From contig NZ_SOGQ01000086.1 in assembly GCF_004403465.1 (NCBI RefSeq), positions 16,597-80,596 on the forward strand: a stretch of DNA of 64,000 bases. Direction: 5' to 3'. A model generated the notes under the pieces. The model had not been told where the DNA came from, did not search any database, and saw nothing but the letters and a program-made list of their open reading frames with translations. The number at the start of each line of letters is the position of its first letter. Positions within the stretch are counted from its first letter, which is position 1. This document shows positions 7,941 to 17,330 of the stretch, piece after piece. The translations under genes and the position numbers were made by a program. The stretch comes from Cryobacterium sinapicolor. Lineage in GTDB: Bacteria > Actinomycetota > Actinomycetes > Actinomycetales > Microbacteriaceae.

Positions 7941-10412
7941 CTAGTCGACCGCGTCGACCGTGAAGAGCGCGGCCTGCTCCGGAGCGAGCAGCGGCGCGGG
8001 CAACCCGACGAGAGCGAGCACCGCACCGGTCAACGTGACGGAGCCACCGGCAGCACCAGCAACGGCACCACCAGCAACGGCACCACCAGCGCCACCAGCA
8101 GCACCAGCAACGGCACCACCAGCAGCACCAGCAACGGCACCACCAGCGCCAGCAGCAGCACCAGCACCGGCAGCACCAGCACCGGCACCACCAGCACCAC
8201 CAGCACCGGCAGCACCAGCGACGGCAGCAGCAGCACCAGCACCGGGCGAGCCCGGCTCCGCCAGCCAGGCCGGCGGGGCATCCTGAATCGTGCGCGGGGG
8301 CGCGCCCAGCGGCAGTGACGCCACGCGGTAGCGCCGGTCGGGCGCGAGACCGGGGAACCGCATCCGCTCCGGGAGTGCCGCGCGCGGGGCGGCCAGCGAC
8401 ACCTGGGCGAAGAGGGCCGAGTTCTGGTCGGGGGCGACGACGCCGTGCAGCTCGAGAGCCGGGTCGCTGGGGTCGGCCCGCACGACGACGCCGGAGTGCA
8501 ACAGGGGCCGCAGCCGCTTGTAGCAGGCGATCCAGTCGGCGATCTGAATCAGCTCGGCCTCGTTCGCACGCGTCAGGTCCCACTCGATGCCGGCACTGCC
8601 GAATAGGGCGGTGGCCAGCCGGAAGCTGAGCTCCGAGGTGCGCCCGGTGGTGTGCGCCGTGGCCGCGCCGAGGTGCCCGCCGAGGTATTCCGGCGGCAGC
8701 AGCACGCTCGAGTACCGCTGGATCTGCTGCCGTTCGAGCGGGTCGTTGGTGTCGCTGGTCCAGACCCGATCCACGCGCTCGAGGATGCCGAGGTCGATCC
8801 GGGCTCCCCCCGACGCGCAGGACTCGATCTCGATGCCCGGGTGAGCGGCGCGCACGGCGTCGATGAGCCGGTACAATGCCACCGTCTGCCGGTGGGCTGA
8901 ACCGGCCAGCAGGTCACGGTTGTGGTCCCACTTCAGGTAGGCGATGGGGTACTCGGTGAGCAGAGCGTTAAGCCGGGCGAACACCCAGTCGAAGGCATCC
9001 GGGTTGCCGAGGTCGAGCACCCGCTGGAACCGCCAGGTCAGCGCAGCCGAGGCAACACCAGCACCGGCACCGGCACCAGCACCAGCACCAGCACCAACAC
9101 CAACACCAACCCCAGCCGAGTCCTCCCCCACCCCGCCGAGCACCCAGTCCGGGTGCGCGCGGGCCACATCGGAGTCGAGGCTGAGCATCTCGGGCTCGAC
9201 CCAGAGGCCGAAATCCATCCCGGCCGCGTGCACGTGCTCGATCAGCGGGTGCAGTCCGCCGGGCCAGGTCACGGGATCCACGAACCAGTCGCCCAGGGCC
9301 CGCCGGTCGTCCGAGCGGCCGGTGAACCAGCCGTCGTCGAGCACGAAGCGTTCCACGCCGACCGTGGCCGCGGCGTCCGCCAGGCGGGCCAGGGTGGGCA
9401 GGTCGTGGTCGAAGTACACGGCCTCCCAGGTGTTCAGCACGACCGGGCGGGGGCCGGTGATGGTCGACCAGCTCCGGATCCACGGATGCAGCCGCGCCGA
9501 CAGCCCGTCGAGTCCGGCAGCCGAGTACACGGCCACGGTCCACGGGGTGGTGTGGCTCGCAGCATTGGCCACGCTCAGCTCACCCGGGGCCAGAAGTTCG
9601 CCGCTGCCCAGCGCCGAGTAGCCCAGCGCACTGTTCTCGGCCCAGGCGCGCTTGTCGCCGCTCCAGGCCAGGTGGGTGGCCCACACCTCGCCGGTGCGGA
9701 AACCGAACCCGGGCGTGCCGACCGCCATCAGGTAGGAGTCGTCGTGGCCGGGGCGGCCGTGGCGGGACTCGCGGCTCCAGACGCCGTGGCCGAGCGTGCT
9801 GCGCTGCGGCCGGCGTTCGTGGGTCCACAGCCCGGTGAAGTCGAGCAGTTCCCCGGCCCGGTCCGGCACCGGGAGGATCACGTCGAGCGAGCCGAGCTCG
9901 AACGCCGCGAGGTGAGGGTCGGTGCCGGTGTTGGTGAGGGTGTGGCGCAGTCGCAGCACACCCTCGACCGAGAGTTCGAGGTCGGTGCGCACGGCCACCC
10001 GGGCCGCGGCATCCGTCAGAAAGATCGCCAGGGACTGCGTGCCGCCCAGCACGCGGCCGGAGCCGGAGCCCCGGCCTGCCTGCACCTCGGCAAGGCGCAG
10101 CTCGAGGGCCCCGCCACCGCGCCCGCCGGGCCGGAACCCGCTCACCCCCGGACGTCCACTCCAGCCCTCCGCGAGGGTGGGCAGCAGCGAGAGCCGCAGG
10201 GGCACGTCGATCGAGCTCGGCGAGATCGCCGGCACGGATGCGTCGGCCAACGCGGTCAGCAGCTCACCGTTCAGGTCACCCAGGTCGGCACCCCAGTGCA
10301 CGATGACGGGCACACCCGTGCCGCGGGCATCCAGCACGAGGCTGGTGCCCGCGGCACGGAGGTAGGGAATCGACACGGGGTCGGTCGGCGACGGGGCCGG
10401 GACTGGGTGCAT
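7941..10412 (-). CDS. GH36 alpha-galactosidase with two Gly/Ala-rich inserts
   Basis: This 823-residue glycoside hydrolase family 36 enzyme releases terminal alpha-galactose from raffinose-type sugars. The nucleophile is D496 in YLKWDHNRD and the acid/base is D554 in WTSDTND, after the SCASGGARID motif. The N-terminal beta-supersandwich and C-terminal beta-sandwich are both present. Two low-complexity stretches interrupt the fold: GVGVGVGAGAGA (residues 432-455, nt 9048-9119), and about 70 residues of Ala/Gly repeats (721-791, nt 8040-8252) inside the C-terminal domain. The ATG at 10412 is preceded by an in-frame TTG; the ribosome site is weak. It is the last gene of the galactoside operon, so the product is probably cytoplasmic. 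Confidence 0.92.
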   Translation of the reverse strand: MHPVPAPSPTDPVSIPYLRAAGTSLVLDARGTGVPVIVHWGADLGDLNGELLTALADASVPAISPSSIDVPLRLSLLPTLAEGWSGRPGVSGFRPGGRGGGALELRLAEVQAGRGSGSGRVLGGTQSLAIFLTDAAARVAVRTDLELSVEGVLRLRHTLTNTGTDPHLAAFELGSLDVILPVPDRAGELLDFTGLWTHERRPQRSTLGHGVWSRESRHGRPGHDDSYLMAVGTPGFGFRTGEVWATHLAWSGDKRAWAENSALGYSALGSGELLAPGELSVANAASHTTPWTVAVYSAAGLDGLSARLHPWIRSWSTITGPRPVVLNTWEAVYFDHDLPTLARLADAAATVGVERFVLDDGWFTGRSDDRRALGDWFVDPVTWPGGLHPLIEHVHAAGMDFGLWVEPEMLSLDSDVARAHPDWVLGGVGEDSAGVGVGVGAGAGAGAGAGAGVASAALTWRFQRVLDLGNPDAFDWVFARLNALLTEYPIAYLKWDHNRDLLAGSAHRQTVALYRLIDAVRAAHPGIEIESCASGGARIDLGILERVDRVWTSDTNDPLERQQIQRYSSVLLPPEYLGGHLGAATAHTTGRTSELSFRLATALFGSAGIEWDLTRANEAELIQIADWIACYKRLRPLLHSGVVVRADPSDPALELHGVVAPDQNSALFAQVSLAAPRAALPERMRFPGLAPDRRYRVASLPLGAPPRTIQDAPPAWLAEPGSPGAGAAAAVAGAAGAGGAGGAGAGAAGAGAAAGAGGAVAGAAGGAVAGAAGGAGGAVAGGAVAGAAGGSVTLTGAVLALVGLPAPLLAPEQAALFTVDAVD

Positions 10413-10480
10413 CAATTCCGTTACTGCTCACTTCTCATCGTTCACTGCGGTGATGTTGCGGTACTGCCGTGACGCTGATG

Positions 10481-11812
10481 CTACTTGTTGACCGGGATCG
10501 ACTGAGCCTCGAGTGCGTCGATCGTGCTCTTCTGGGCGCTCGTGAGAGCATCCGACAGAGTTCCGTTGCCGGTGACCGCACCCTTGAAACCGTCGGAGGT
10601 GTCGTTGTACACCTGCGTCATGGTCGGGCCCCAGATGAAGTCGGGCGAGACGTGACCGGATGCCTCGGCGAACACGTCGTAGATGGCCTGGCCGCCGTAG
10701 AACTCGACGCCTTCCTTGAGGGCCGGCAGTTCGAGGCCGCTTTTGGCGGCCGGGTACAGGTTGGCCGACTTATTCAGCATCGTGAGCGCCTCGTCGGAGG
10801 TGTTCAGCCACAGCGCGAACTGGGCAGCCTCGTAGGGGTGCTTGGAGCCAGTGAACACCGCGGTGGACGAGCCACCCCAGTTACCGGCGGCGTTGTCGCC
10901 GGCAGCCCACTGCGGGGAGAGGGCGACGGACCAGTTGCCGGAGGTGTCCGGAGCGCCGCTGGCGATGGAGTTGGCACCCCAGGCTGCGGAGTTCCAGGTC
11001 CAGTTGGAGCCGGTGTTGTAGGCGTTGTTCCACTCGTCGGTCCACGGCGGGTTGGTCGAGACGAGGTCGCGGTCGATCAGGTCCTGCCAGTAGTCGGCGA
11101 CCTTGACGGACTCGGGGCTGGTCAGGTCGATGGTCCAGTTGTCGCCGTCGTTCTCGAACCAGCTTCCGCCGGCCTGCCAGACGAATCCGGCGAACTGGTT
11201 GATGTCGCTCTGCGAGAAGTTGGTGATGTACCCGCCGGTGGCGCGCACGGCCTCGGCGGCAACCGCATACTCTTCCCAGGTGGTGGGGATCGCGATGTTG
11301 TTGGCCTCGAAGAGGTCGGCGCGGTAGAACATGGCCATGGGCCCGGCGTCCTGAGGCACCGCGTACACGGCGTCGTCTTCACCGAAGTTGACCTGACCCC
11401 AGGTCCAGTCCACGAAGTCGGCCTTGGCGTCGAGAACACCCTCACAGGCGGCGAGGTTCATCAGACCGTCCTGCACGCGGAAGTTCGGGAGCGCGTCGTA
11501 TTCGATCTGGCCGAGGTCGGGCGCGTTGCCGGCCTTGAGCTGGTTGAAGAAGTTCTGGTAGGTGCCGCCGTTGCCGTTCGGCCCGGTCTGCACCTTCACC
11601 TGAACGTCGGGGTTCTCCTCGTTCCAGACGGCAACGACCTCTTCCATGCCGGGGATCCAGGTGGTGAACGTGAGGTCGACCTTGCCCTCGGAGGGCTCGC
11701 AGGCGGCGGCGTCGCCGCCGGACGACGTGGTCGAACCCGACGCGCAACCGGTCAGCACGACCGTGGCCGCGGTGAGCAAGGCGACGGCGGCTGCTCTCTT
11801 CTTGATCTGCAT
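10481..11812 (-). CDS. Sugar ABC transporter substrate-binding lipoprotein
   Basis: The 443-residue family-1 extracellular solute-binding protein begins with a lipoprotein signal (MQIKKRAAAVALLTAATVVL, lipobox LTGC). Motifs such as VDLTFTTWIPGMEEVVAVWN, DLGQIEYDALPNF and FTGSKHPYEAAQFALWLN are typical of CUT1 carbohydrate importers. It lies between the permease pair and alpha-galactosidase, so it probably captures alpha- and/or beta-galactosides. Placement downstream of the permeases is less usual than the SBP-permease-permease order of the second importer in this window. AGAAGAAC precedes the start. The ATPase is not encoded here; a shared MsiK-like ATPase elsewhere is likely. Confidence 0.9.
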   Translation of the reverse strand: MQIKKRAAAVALLTAATVVLTGCASGSTTSSGGDAAACEPSEGKVDLTFTTWIPGMEEVVAVWNEENPDVQVKVQTGPNGNGGTYQNFFNQLKAGNAPDLGQIEYDALPNFRVQDGLMNLAACEGVLDAKADFVDWTWGQVNFGEDDAVYAVPQDAGPMAMFYRADLFEANNIAIPTTWEEYAVAAEAVRATGGYITNFSQSDINQFAGFVWQAGGSWFENDGDNWTIDLTSPESVKVADYWQDLIDRDLVSTNPPWTDEWNNAYNTGSNWTWNSAAWGANSIASGAPDTSGNWSVALSPQWAAGDNAAGNWGGSSTAVFTGSKHPYEAAQFALWLNTSDEALTMLNKSANLYPAAKSGLELPALKEGVEFYGGQAIYDVFAEASGHVSPDFIWGPTMTQVYNDTSDGFKGAVTGNGTLSDALTSAQKSTIDALEAQSIPVNK

Positions 11813-11884
11813 TGTTCTTCTTTTCTCTTGGTGGGGTGGGGTGGGGTGGTGCAGCTTGAGGGGGTGCTACGTCACGGTAACCGG

Positions 11885-12802
11885 CTACTTCACGGAACCG
11901 GCGCTGAGGCCGTTCCGCCAGAAGCGCTGGAGTAGCAGGAAGATGATGATCAGCGGGATGATCGACAGCAGCGCACCGATCAGTACGTAGTCGCGCAGCA
12001 CGGGGATCTGGTTGACCTGCGAGTTCCAGGCGTAGAGGCCGAGCGTGACCGGGAACAGAGTCTCGTCGCGCAGCATGATCAGCGGCAGGAAGAAGTTGTT
12101 CCAGATGGCGACGAACTGGAAGAGGAAGACGGTGACCAGGGCCGGCACCATCATCCGTACCGAGACGGTGAAGAAGGTGCGCAGTTCGCCGGCACCGTCC
12201 AAGCGGGCGGCCTCGATCAACTCGTCGGGCACGCTGGCGGAGGCGTAGATGCGGGCGAGGTAGACCCCGAACGGGCTGACCAGGCTGGGCAGGAACACAG
12301 ACCAGAACGTGTTGGTCAGGCTGATCTGGCTGAAGATCAGGAACAACGGCAGCGCCAGGGCCGTGGCAGGCACGAGCACCCCGCCGAGCACGACGTTGAA
12401 GATCAGTTCCCGACCCGGGAAGTTGTACTTCGCCAGCGCGTACCCGCACATGCCGGCGATGATGGTGCCCACGAGGGCGCCGCCACCGGCATACAGCGCG
12501 CTGTTGAGCATCCACTTGAGGTAGACGCCGTCGCGGTACGCCATCAGGTTGCCGATGTTCTCGAACAGGGAGAAGTCGGCGAACCAGAGCGGGTTCGTGC
12601 TGTTGAACTGGGAGCGGCTCTTCGAGGCCGCCACCAGCAGCCACCAGATCGGCACCAGGAAGTAGAGCGTGAAGACGCCCATCACGATCATGGCGCTGAC
12701 CCGGGCGAACGGGCTCTCGCGCTGGGCGCGCGGCGCCTTCGCCTCGGTGGAACGGATGCCGCGGGTCGGCTTGGCGGGGGTGGTGGGGGTCAGGGTGCTC
12801 AC
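11885..12802 (-). CDS. Sugar ABC permease, MalG type
   Basis: The 305-residue membrane protein has six predicted helices and the EAA loop LIEAARLDGAGELRTFFTVSV, which contacts the ATPase. The GTG at 12802 overlaps the TGA of the upstream permease in a GTGA tetranucleotide, fixing the start and indicating translational coupling. It ends FWRNGLSAGSVK, the usual end of MalG-like CUT1 permeases. It forms a heterodimeric channel with the next permease for galactoside uptake. Confidence 0.92.
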   Translation of the reverse strand: MSTLTPTTPAKPTRGIRSTEAKAPRAQRESPFARVSAMIVMGVFTLYFLVPIWWLLVAASKSRSQFNSTNPLWFADFSLFENIGNLMAYRDGVYLKWMLNSALYAGGGALVGTIIAGMCGYALAKYNFPGRELIFNVVLGGVLVPATALALPLFLIFSQISLTNTFWSVFLPSLVSPFGVYLARIYASASVPDELIEAARLDGAGELRTFFTVSVRMMVPALVTVFLFQFVAIWNNFFLPLIMLRDETLFPVTLGLYAWNSQVNQIPVLRDYVLIGALLSIIPLIIIFLLLQRFWRNGLSAGSVK

Positions 12803-13737
12803 TTGGCTTCCTTCCGCTGCGTGAACTTCAGGAACGTGAAGGAGAGGATGAACGTGGCCAGGGCCAGCACCACGGAGAATGCGGCGGCCAGGTTGAAGTT
12901 CGGGATCGATGAGGTGGAGTACACCGTCAGGTTCGGGGTGAACGTGCTGGTCACGGCCGAGCTGAAGCTGCGGAACACCTGGGGTTCGGCGAGCAGCTGC
13001 AGGGTGCCGATGATCGAGAAGATCGCCGTCAGGATGATCGCCGGCATGATCAGCGGGATCTTGACCGACCACGCGATGCGCAGCTGCCCGGCGCCGTCGA
13101 GGCGGGCGGCCTCGTAGAGCTCCGTCGGGATCGCCAGCAGGGCCGAGTAGATGATCAGCATGTTGTAGCCCACGAACACCCAGGTGACGACGTTGGCGAT
13201 GGCCCAGAGCACCAGGTCGGCCGAGAGGAAGTTGATGTTCTCGGTGACGGCGCTGAATGGCGACAGGTTGGGTGAGTAGAGGTAGCCCCACATGATCGCG
13301 GCGATGACGCCCGGCACCGCATAGGGAACGAAGAACGCCAGCCGGAAGAACTTCTTGCCTCGCACGAGCGGCGAGTCCAGCAGCAGCGCGAACAGCAGTG
13401 CGAGGCCGAGCATGATCGGCACCTGCACGGCGCCGAAGGCGAGTACCCGGCCGATCGACTGCCAGAACGGGCCGTTCTGGAACACCAGGATGTACTGGGT
13501 CAGCCCGCCGAACACCTCGGTGGCCTGACCGAAGGTGCCTTCGCGCTCGATCACGAGCAGCGACTGGTAGATCGCGTAGCCGATCGGCACGAGGTAGAAC
13601 AGGGCGAACAGGGTGCCGAACGGCAGCACGAACGCGAGGATCGCGCCTCTGTGCTGCACGCGGGGCCTGGCGGCGCGGGGCCTCTTCCGGGCAGCGCTGC
13701 CCGGGGCATCCGTCATGGGGACGGCTGGTGCGCTCAT
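12799..13737 (-). CDS. Sugar ABC permease, MalF type
   Basis: The 312-residue inner-membrane subunit has about six helices, a basic N-terminus (ARKRPRAARPRVQHRG) and the EAA motif LYEAARLDGAGQLRIAWSVKI. Its ATG overlaps the stop of the beta-galactosidase gene (ATGA) and its stop overlaps the MalG start, so the three genes form one tightly coupled transcript. The partner is the MalG-type permease. Confidence 0.92.
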   Translation of the reverse strand: MSAPAVPMTDAPGSAARKRPRAARPRVQHRGAILAFVLPFGTLFALFYLVPIGYAIYQSLLVIEREGTFGQATEVFGGLTQYILVFQNGPFWQSIGRVLAFGAVQVPIMLGLALLFALLLDSPLVRGKKFFRLAFFVPYAVPGVIAAIMWGYLYSPNLSPFSAVTENINFLSADLVLWAIANVVTWVFVGYNMLIIYSALLAIPTELYEAARLDGAGQLRIAWSVKIPLIMPAIILTAIFSIIGTLQLLAEPQVFRSFSSAVTSTFTPNLTVYSTSSIPNFNLAAAFSVVLALATFILSFTFLKFTQRKEAK

Positions 13738-15836
13738 GATGCGGGGTCCTCTCTAATCACGCGGACGGCTCCGGCCGGCACGCGCACAATTCGACCGACG
13801 GGTTCGTCGGTGACGAGCTCGTGGCCGGCGGCCGCAAGCTCGACGTCGCCGTGACCGTGGTTGATGATGAACAGATAGCTGTGGGTGGCACCCACGCGGC
13901 GCACGACCTCGATGCTGCCGGAGCGCTGCGTGGTTGCGGTGCGCTCCGGGGCGTCCGTGCGTTCCGGGGTTGCAATACGCTCCGGGCCGACGGCGGTGAC
14001 GCGGGCCTCCTGGGCCACGGTGCGCACGAGGTCGCGCAGGGCGCCGGCCTCCAGCGCGGTCGCGACGTACCAGGCGGTGCCGCGTTCGTGCCGGTTGCGG
14101 GTGATGGCGGGGATGCCGGGCAGCGGCCCGTCAAGGTAGCTGGCGAACACCTCGGCGGTGTCGACGCGCAGGCGTTCGCTCCACAGGCTCGCGGCGGCGC
14201 CGGAGTCGAGGGCGAGCAGATGGCCGGGCAGCAGCGGGGAGAATTCCTCCACCGTGATGCCGAGGATCTCGCGGAACGCGCCGGGGTAGCCGCCGGTGCG
14301 CACCCGGTCGTCTTCGTCGACGATGCCGCTGAAAAAGGTGATCAGGGCGTGGCCGCCGGCCGCGACGTAGGAGCGCAGGTTCTCGGCCTGCGCGTCCGAG
14401 ACGAGGTAGAGATTCGGGGCGACGACGAGGCGGTAGCCCGAGAGGTCGGCATCCGGGGAGACGATGTCGACGGTGACGCCGAGGTCGTGCAGGGCCGTGT
14501 ACGCGGCATGCACCTGGTCGAGGTAGCGCACCGCGTGGGAGGGACGGGATTCTCCGTCGCCGGCCCACCAGGATTCCCAGCTGAAGATGAGCGCAGCATC
14601 CGCCACGACCCGGCTGCCGGTGACCTCGGCGAGCCGGTCGAGGGTCGCGCCCAGGGCCACGACCTCCCGCCAGAGCACGGTGTCGGTGCCGGCGTGGGGC
14701 ACCAGCGCCGAATGGAATTTCTCCGACCCCTGCAGGGAGGCGCGCCACTGGAAGAAGCAGATGCCGTCGGCGCCGCGGGCGACATGGGCGAGGGAGTTGC
14801 GGGTCATCTCGCCGGGCGCCTTGGCCAGGTTGTGCGGCTGCCAGTTGACCGCGCCTGCGGCCTGTTCCATCAGCAGCCAGGGCTCGCCCTGGGCGAGCCC
14901 GCGGGTGAGGTCGGCGGCGAAGGCGAGCTCGGTGGCCGGGTCGGCGAGACGGTGGTCGAGGTAGTGGTCGTTGGCGACGATGTCCATGTCGCCGGCCCAG
15001 GACCAGTAGTCGAGGTTACGGATGTGCGCGGTGACCATGAAGTTCGTGGTCACCGCCACGTCCGAGTGGCGGCGCAACACCGCGGCCTCCAACCGGTAGT
15101 AGTCGAGCAGCTCGGCGGAGCTGAACCGGTGGAAGTCGAGCACCTGGCCGGGGTTCTGGCTGGACAGGGTGAGCCGCGGGGTGAGGATCTCGGCCCACTG
15201 GCCGTAGCGCTGGCTCCAGAACGAGGTGCCCCAGGCGGCGTTCAGGGCATCGATGGTTCCGTACCGCGCCTGCAGCCAGAGACGGAATGCGGCCGCGGTG
15301 TCGTCGCAGTAGCACAGCGCGTTGTGGCAACCCAGTTCGTTGGACACATGCCAGAGGGCGATGGCCGGGTGGTGGCCGTACCGCTTCGCGACCTGCTCGA
15401 CCAGGGCGAGCGCGTGCTCGCGGAACACGGCCGAGCTCGGGCACCAGGCCTGACGGCCGCCCGGGAAGCGGGTGGTGCCGTCGTCGGTCACCGGAAGGAT
15501 CTCCGGGTGGAGCGTGGTCAGCCACGGCGGCGGCGATGAGGTACCGGTGCCGAGGTTGACTCGGATGCCGTTGGCGTGCAGCAGCTCAATAATCGTGTCG
15601 AGGGTGGCGAAGTCGTACTCGCCCGGCCGCGGCTCGAGGTGCGACCAGCCGAAGATGTTGATGGCGACGAGATCGACGCCCGCCTCCCGCATGAGGCGCA
15701 CGTCTTCGGCCCAGACGTCGGGACCCCACTGCTCGGGGTTGTAGTCGCAGCCGTAGGCGATGCCCTCGTGCACGAACGGGCTGGCCGAGGCCGAGGCCGT
15801 GGCCTTCCCGTCCGAAGTGGCTGCTCGCGAATTCAT
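13734..15836 (-). CDS. GH42 beta-galactosidase
   Basis: This 700-residue family 42 enzyme hydrolyses beta-galactosides. The acid/base is E167 in HVSNELG and the nucleophile is E324 in LLMEQAAG. Cysteines C132, C170, C175 and C177 (WCPSS and CHNALCYC) match the structural zinc site of GH42 enzymes. The TIM barrel is followed by the trimerization domain (ALIFSWESWWAG, YRLVVAPNLYLVS) and a small C-terminal domain carrying short APERTD/ATPERT repeats. The start at 15836 has AGGGAG upstream; the frame extends to 15932 only across the operator region. It is the first gene of the LacI-controlled operon. No signal peptide is seen. Confidence 0.94.
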   Translation of the reverse strand: MNSRAATSDGKATASASASPFVHEGIAYGCDYNPEQWGPDVWAEDVRLMREAGVDLVAINIFGWSHLEPRPGEYDFATLDTIIELLHANGIRVNLGTGTSSPPPWLTTLHPEILPVTDDGTTRFPGGRQAWCPSSAVFREHALALVEQVAKRYGHHPAIALWHVSNELGCHNALCYCDDTAAAFRLWLQARYGTIDALNAAWGTSFWSQRYGQWAEILTPRLTLSSQNPGQVLDFHRFSSAELLDYYRLEAAVLRRHSDVAVTTNFMVTAHIRNLDYWSWAGDMDIVANDHYLDHRLADPATELAFAADLTRGLAQGEPWLLMEQAAGAVNWQPHNLAKAPGEMTRNSLAHVARGADGICFFQWRASLQGSEKFHSALVPHAGTDTVLWREVVALGATLDRLAEVTGSRVVADAALIFSWESWWAGDGESRPSHAVRYLDQVHAAYTALHDLGVTVDIVSPDADLSGYRLVVAPNLYLVSDAQAENLRSYVAAGGHALITFFSGIVDEDDRVRTGGYPGAFREILGITVEEFSPLLPGHLLALDSGAAASLWSERLRVDTAEVFASYLDGPLPGIPAITRNRHERGTAWYVATALEAGALRDLVRTVAQEARVTAVGPERIATPERTDAPERTATTQRSGSIEVVRRVGATHSYLFIINHGHGDVELAAAGHELVTDEPVGRIVRVPAGAVRVIREDPAS

Positions 15837-15894
15837 GTGCTCCCTGACTGTGGCTTCCCGGTTCCGCTGCCCTGCGGCAACCGGGATGTCGACG

Positions 15895-15916
15895 ACTCTG
15901 TGAACGTGCACAGAGT
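15895..15916. promoter_or_regulatory. LacI-type operator 1, galactoside operon
   Basis: The near-perfect palindrome ACTCTGTG-AACGTG-CACAGAGT has the ACGT core usual for LacI-family sites. It lies about 60-80 bases upstream of the beta-galactosidase start. The second copy is centred 46 bp away. The divergent regulator at 16023 is the obvious binder. Confidence 0.75.
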
Positions 15917-15942
15917 CGAGAGCAAAACACACCGTCGGGCTT

Positions 15943-15960
15943 TCTGTGAACGTACACAGA
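15943..15960. promoter_or_regulatory. LacI-type operator 2, galactoside operon
   Basis: TCTGTGAACGTACACAGA repeats the half-sites of operator 1, with consensus CTGTG-N-ACGT-N-CACAG. It lies between the divergent beta-galactosidase and lacI genes, nearer to lacI, so it could support both operon repression and autoregulation through a loop between the two sites. Confidence 0.75.
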
Positions 15961-16022
15961 GTAGGTAGGTTTCGGCGGCCGTGTCAAGCGCGGAGTCTGT
16001 TCGGGGGCGTTACAGTTATCAA

Positions 16023-17045
16023 ATGGTGACCATCCCGTCTCGACGCAAACGTGCGACGATCCACGACGTCGCCGTCGAAGCCGGAGTGTCCCGCGGCACG
16101 GTCAGCCGGGTCGTGAACGACGAGCCCTACGTCTCGGCGGCGGCCCGCATCGCCATCGAGGCCGCCATCGAGAAGGTCGGCTACGTGCCGAACAATGCCG
16201 CCCGCAGCCTGGTCATGCAGCGCTCGGAGGCCGTCGGTTTCATCGTGCACGAGCCGCACTCCCTGTTCCTGGACGACCCCAACATCGGCGGTATCCTGCT
16301 CGGTGCCAACACCGTGCTCTCCCGCGCCGACTACCAGATGGTCAGCCTCGTCATCGACTCCCAGCGCGACACCGACCGCGTCGCCCGTTATCTCAGCGGC
16401 GGCTTCGTCGACGGCGTCATCATCGTCTCCGCCCGGCAGGAAGACCCGATCATCCGCGTGATCGAGAAGCTGCGCCTTCCGGCCGCCTTCGTCGGACATC
16501 CGCCCGACCTGCGTCAGCTTCCCTTCGTGGGCATCGACAACCGGGCCTCGGCGCGCGCCATCACGGAACGCCTGATGCAGACCGGCCGCCGGCGCATCGG
16601 CATGGTCGCGGCGGCCCTCGACCGCGATTCCGGCGCCGACCGCCTGGCCGGCTTCACGGATGCCCTCGGCGACCGTTTCGACCCGGCCCTGGTCGCCCGA
16701 GTACCGCTCTACACGTTCACCGACGGGGCCCTGGGTATGCGCGATTTGCTCGACCGCGACCCGCTGATCGATGGTGTGTTCGCCGCTTCCGACGCGGTCG
16801 CGGCCGGAGCCCTGGAGGCTCTCCGCGAGGCCGGGCGCAGCGTGCCCGGCGATGTCGGCATCGTCGGCTTCGACGACAGCTCCTGGGCGCTCCGCACCCA
16901 GCCGCACCTGTCCACCGTCCACCAGCCGGCCTTCGGCCTCGGCGCGGCGGCGGCGCAGTGCGTGCTCGGCCAGCTGCGCGGCGAGGAGCAGCCGGCCGGC
17001 GGCATCCTGCTGGAGACTCCGATCGTCTGGCGCGACTCCGCCTGA
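16023..17045 (+). CDS. LacI-family regulator of the galactoside operon
   Basis: This 340-residue LacI/GalR repressor has the N-terminal helix-turn-helix ATIHDVAVEAGVSRGTVSRV and hinge NNAARSLVMQ, then a periplasmic-binding-protein-like effector domain (VGFIVHEPH, DGVIIVSAR, VGIVGFDDSSWA). The ATG at 16023 lacks a ribosome site. TACAGT at 16011-16016 ends six bases before it, so a leaderless transcript is plausible; the ORF could extend to 15981. It is divergent from the beta-galactosidase operon and probably binds the two palindromes between them, with a galactoside or galactose derivative as inducer. Confidence 0.88.
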   Translation: MVTIPSRRKRATIHDVAVEAGVSRGTVSRVVNDEPYVSAAARIAIEAAIEKVGYVPNNAARSLVMQRSEAVGFIVHEPHSLFLDDPNIGGILLGANTVLSRADYQMVSLVIDSQRDTDRVARYLSGGFVDGVIIVSARQEDPIIRVIEKLRLPAAFVGHPPDLRQLPFVGIDNRASARAITERLMQTGRRRIGMVAAALDRDSGADRLAGFTDALGDRFDPALVARVPLYTFTDGALGMRDLLDRDPLIDGVFAASDAVAAGALEALREAGRSVPGDVGIVGFDDSSWALRTQPHLSTVHQPAFGLGAAAAQCVLGQLRGEEQPAGGILLETPIVWRDSA

Positions 17046-17138
17046 GCCGGGTGTGCGTTGCTGTCCGGCCAGGCGCACAGCGGGTACGGGCGGGCCCACG
17101 GCGAGGCCGGCAACGGGTCTGACGAGCATTCCGGCCGT

Positions 17139-17272
17139 GTCTCCCCGCCCCGTGCGGCTAACTCAGGAGAATGCTCCCGCCGGCTACGCGCATCCGCATA
17201 GACCCGCGTATTTCCGGGGGCGAAACGGATGCCCGCGCCGGATCTCCTGAGTTCGCCACCCCGCAGACGGGC
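17139..17272. repeat. 134-bp direct repeat, copy 1, with palindromic core
   Basis: This 134-bp segment recurs 192 bp downstream with two mismatches. Inside it, AACTCAGGAGA (17160-17170) and TCTCCTGAGTT (17243-17253) form an 11-bp perfect terminal inverted repeat bounding a 94-bp element. The same terminal sequence bounds the element at 30991-31114. No gene is present in the 603-base gap 17046-17648. Confidence 0.9.
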
Positions 17273-17330
17273 AAACAGGTGGGCAGGCACGCAGTCTGAC
17301 GTGGAGCCCCGCCGAGCACTGATCTGCCGA

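Noticed and set aside
5961..8318. 785-codon plus-strand frame across the repeat array
   Set aside because: It is one of six frames kept open by the stop-free 17-bp repeats; it starts antisense or out of frame in adh and has no ribosome site.
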